A stretch of 64,000 nucleotides of DNA from Pseudomonas lini (GTDB lineage: Bacteria > Pseudomonadota > Gammaproteobacteria > Pseudomonadales > Pseudomonadaceae). The stretch spans positions 1-64,000 of the forward strand of contig NZ_JAUSSR010000017.1 in NCBI RefSeq assembly GCF_030812475.1, in the 5' to 3' direction. Within the stretch, counting starts at the first letter, position 1. Each line of letters opens with the position of its first letter. The position numbers and the translations under genes are program-made. The notes under the pieces were generated by a model. That model had not been told where the DNA came from. It ran no database searches and saw only the letters and a list, made by a program, of their open reading frames with translations. Shown here piece after piece: positions 62,883-64,000 of this stretch.

Positions 62883-63872
62883 TCAAAGCAACCCATCACT
62901 TTCAGGTAGCTCATACTCCGCCGCGACTTTCCCGGGCTTGACCGGCTTGCTCAAGGTCGGCTCCTTCCCCAGGCACTCCACCAGATAGTCGATCAACACC
63001 CGAAGCTTGGGCGGCAGATAACGGGTCGGCGAATGCAGCAGCCAGGCGCCGCCATGGTAGGACGCGAGGAAGGTCCAGTCCGGCAACACCTGCACGATGA
63101 GTCCCTGCTCCAGCGCATGACGCGCAGTGAAATACGGCAGGCTACCAATCCCGATGTGCTGCAACACCGCCCCCAATCGCACACCGGTGTGATTGGCCGC
63201 ATACCGCCCTCGTACACCGACGGTCACCGCCTTGGTGCCCTTCTTGAATTTCCACCGTGCATCGCTCGGGGTTTCGCCCAGGTAGATGCAACTGTGATCG
63301 AGCAAGTCGTGGGGATGGGACGGCGTGCCATGTTCGGCCAGGTACTGCGGCGTCGCGCAGAGCAAATGGTCGATGGTCAGCAGTTGCCGTCCCACCAGGC
63401 CGGCGGGTGGCCGGTCGGTAATGCGAATCGCCAGGTCGACGTTGTCGTCGATCAAGTCTACCTGACGGTCCTCGAGCAACAACTCCACATCGACTTTGGG
63501 ATAACGCCGCAAAAATTCCGGCATATGCGGATGAATCACGAACCGCCCCACCGCTTTCGGCACACTGACGCGCACCAGCCCTTCCGCTTCGTGGGTGAAC
63601 TGGCCGCTGATTTCCATCACCGACTTGGCTGCGCTGACCATGTCCTGGCAACGCTTGAACACTTCCTCGCCACCGTCGCTCAGCCGCAGTTTACGGGTGG
63701 TGCGTTGCAGCAAGCGGGTGGCGAGGGCCTTCTCCAGTCGCGAAATGCTGCGACTGATTGCCGAGGGTGAAGAACCCAGCTGGCGAGCCGCCTCGGAGAA
63801 ACTGCCGGTCTCGACGACCTTGACGAAAATCGCCATTTCACCCAGCAGCGGCAGTGGAAGATTTATGCTCAC
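62883..63872 (-). CDS. LysR-family transcriptional regulator
   Basis: 329 aa. N-terminal HTH: MAIFVKVVETGSFSEAARQL, then GSSPSAISRSISRLEKAL. C-terminal substrate-binding domain starts VRVSVPKAVGRFVIHPHMPE and extends to RVLIDYLVECLG. The ending PTLSKPVKPGKVAAEYELPE is an unusual basic tail of about 20 residues. It is divergent from the gene starting at 63964, which is the likely target. Subgroup resembles CrgA/AaeR-like regulators of unknown effector. Confidence 0.93.
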   Translation of the reverse strand: MSINLPLPLLGEMAIFVKVVETGSFSEAARQLGSSPSAISRSISRLEKALATRLLQRTTRKLRLSDGGEEVFKRCQDMVSAAKSVMEISGQFTHEAEGLVRVSVPKAVGRFVIHPHMPEFLRRYPKVDVELLLEDRQVDLIDDNVDLAIRITDRPPAGLVGRQLLTIDHLLCATPQYLAEHGTPSHPHDLLDHSCIYLGETPSDARWKFKKGTKAVTVGVRGRYAANHTGVRLGAVLQHIGIGSLPYFTARHALEQGLIVQVLPDWTFLASYHGGAWLLHSPTRYLPPKLRVLIDYLVECLGKEPTLSKPVKPGKVAAEYELPESDGLL

Positions 63873-63902
63873 AGCACAACAGTCCTTTGATGTTTGAACG
63901 GA

Positions 63903-63931
63903 TTATCACGCAAATCCGCTCTCCATATAAT
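63903..63931 (+). promoter_or_regulatory. Promoter of the divergent gene at the window end
   Basis: TTATCA (63903-63908), 17 bp, TATAAT (63926-63931). A GATT-N8-AATC dyad (63901-63916) overlaps the -35 box, fitting a LysR-type site. Confidence 0.6.
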
Positions 63932-63963
63932 GAAAAACAGAAACTTTGATAAGGTCATGGACT

Positions 63964-64000
63964 ATGACGCTTCGCCTGTTTTTCCATAGTGATGATCTCA
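63964..64000 (+). CDS. Unidentified gene, 5' end only
   Basis: From the ATG at 63964, the visible 12 codons read MTLRLFFHSDDL before the window ends. A sigma-70-like promoter lies upstream and the gene is divergent from the LysR regulator, as is usual for its target. The fragment is too short to identify; the next ATG upstream (63957) stops after ten codons. Confidence 0.45.
   Translation, partial: MTLRLFFHSDDL

Overview
The window is chromosomal DNA from a fluorescent Pseudomonas, most likely the P. fluorescens group. The evidence is the GC-rich coding sequence, the dispersed 'tgtgggagcgagcctgctcgcgaag' and 'tgtaggagctggcttgccagcg' REP-type palindromes, and a gene order I recall from P. aeruginosa: etfB/etfQO, then tetR-rgsA-tatD-pilZ-holB-tmk-mltG-pabC-fabF-acpP-fabG-fabD-plsX-rpmF-yceD/maf, sppA-HAD-rluC/rne, murB-ptpA-kdsB-trm112-lpxK-exbD-exbB-comEC/DUF2062. 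No phage, insertion sequence, CRISPR array, rRNA or tRNA gene was found. I see no defence or secretion system; the interesting material is metabolic and regulatory.

Layout. 1-2.4 kb: divergent etfB (cut by the window edge) and etfQO, with a PsrA-like operator against a strong sigma-70 promoter. 2.4-4.6 kb: an araC-type regulator divergent from a zinc alcohol dehydrogenase. 4.6-9.9 kb: an IclR regulator and the D-galactonate genes dgoT, dgoD, dgoA, dgoK. 10-11.8 kb: a GNAT acetyltransferase and three small genes of unknown role. 11.9-16.3 kb: a salvage-type operon (GntR/UTRA regulator, ADP-ribosylglycohydrolase, NCS1 permease, PfkB kinase) laid out like E. coli yegTUVW. 16.5-23 kb: araH, araG, araF, an SDR sugar dehydrogenase, an SMP-30 lactonase and an FCD-GntR regulator. 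23-26.3 kb: DUF1285, a lipoprotein, moaA and a TetR regulator. 26.4-37 kb: the small RNA rgsA, then the long fatty-acid/DNA-replication cluster read leftwards. 37-44.5 kb: maf, sppA, HAD, rluC and rne. 44.5-49 kb: a molybdenum hydroxylase with its two maturation proteins. 49-56.7 kb: envelope biogenesis genes, exbBD, comEC and DUF2062. 56.8-64 kb: an ABC-2 exporter, a GST, a decayed transglutaminase gene, fadE, a small gene, a LysR regulator and the start of a divergent gene.

How the parts work together. The two sugar blocks, 7-11 kb apart, appear to form one pathway. AraFGH imports L-arabinose or D-galactose, the SDR oxidises it to a lactone, the SMP-30 enzyme opens the lactone, and galactonate is then processed by DgoD, DgoK and DgoA. 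This is supported at DNA level. The dgo promoter and the SDR promoter share the same 40-bp architecture (a TTGAGA -35 box and an ATCCC-N7-GGGAT dyad at identical spacing). A second palindrome, ATCATATGAT, lies in the spacer of the promoters of araF and of the FCD-GntR gene. The fatty-acid side is also coupled: etfQO carries the PsrA-like site and fadE lies in the same window. Other regulatory observations are a near-leaderless yceD transcript from a near-consensus promoter, an intrinsic terminator between acpP and fabF, and a 5' leader of over 600 nt before rne.
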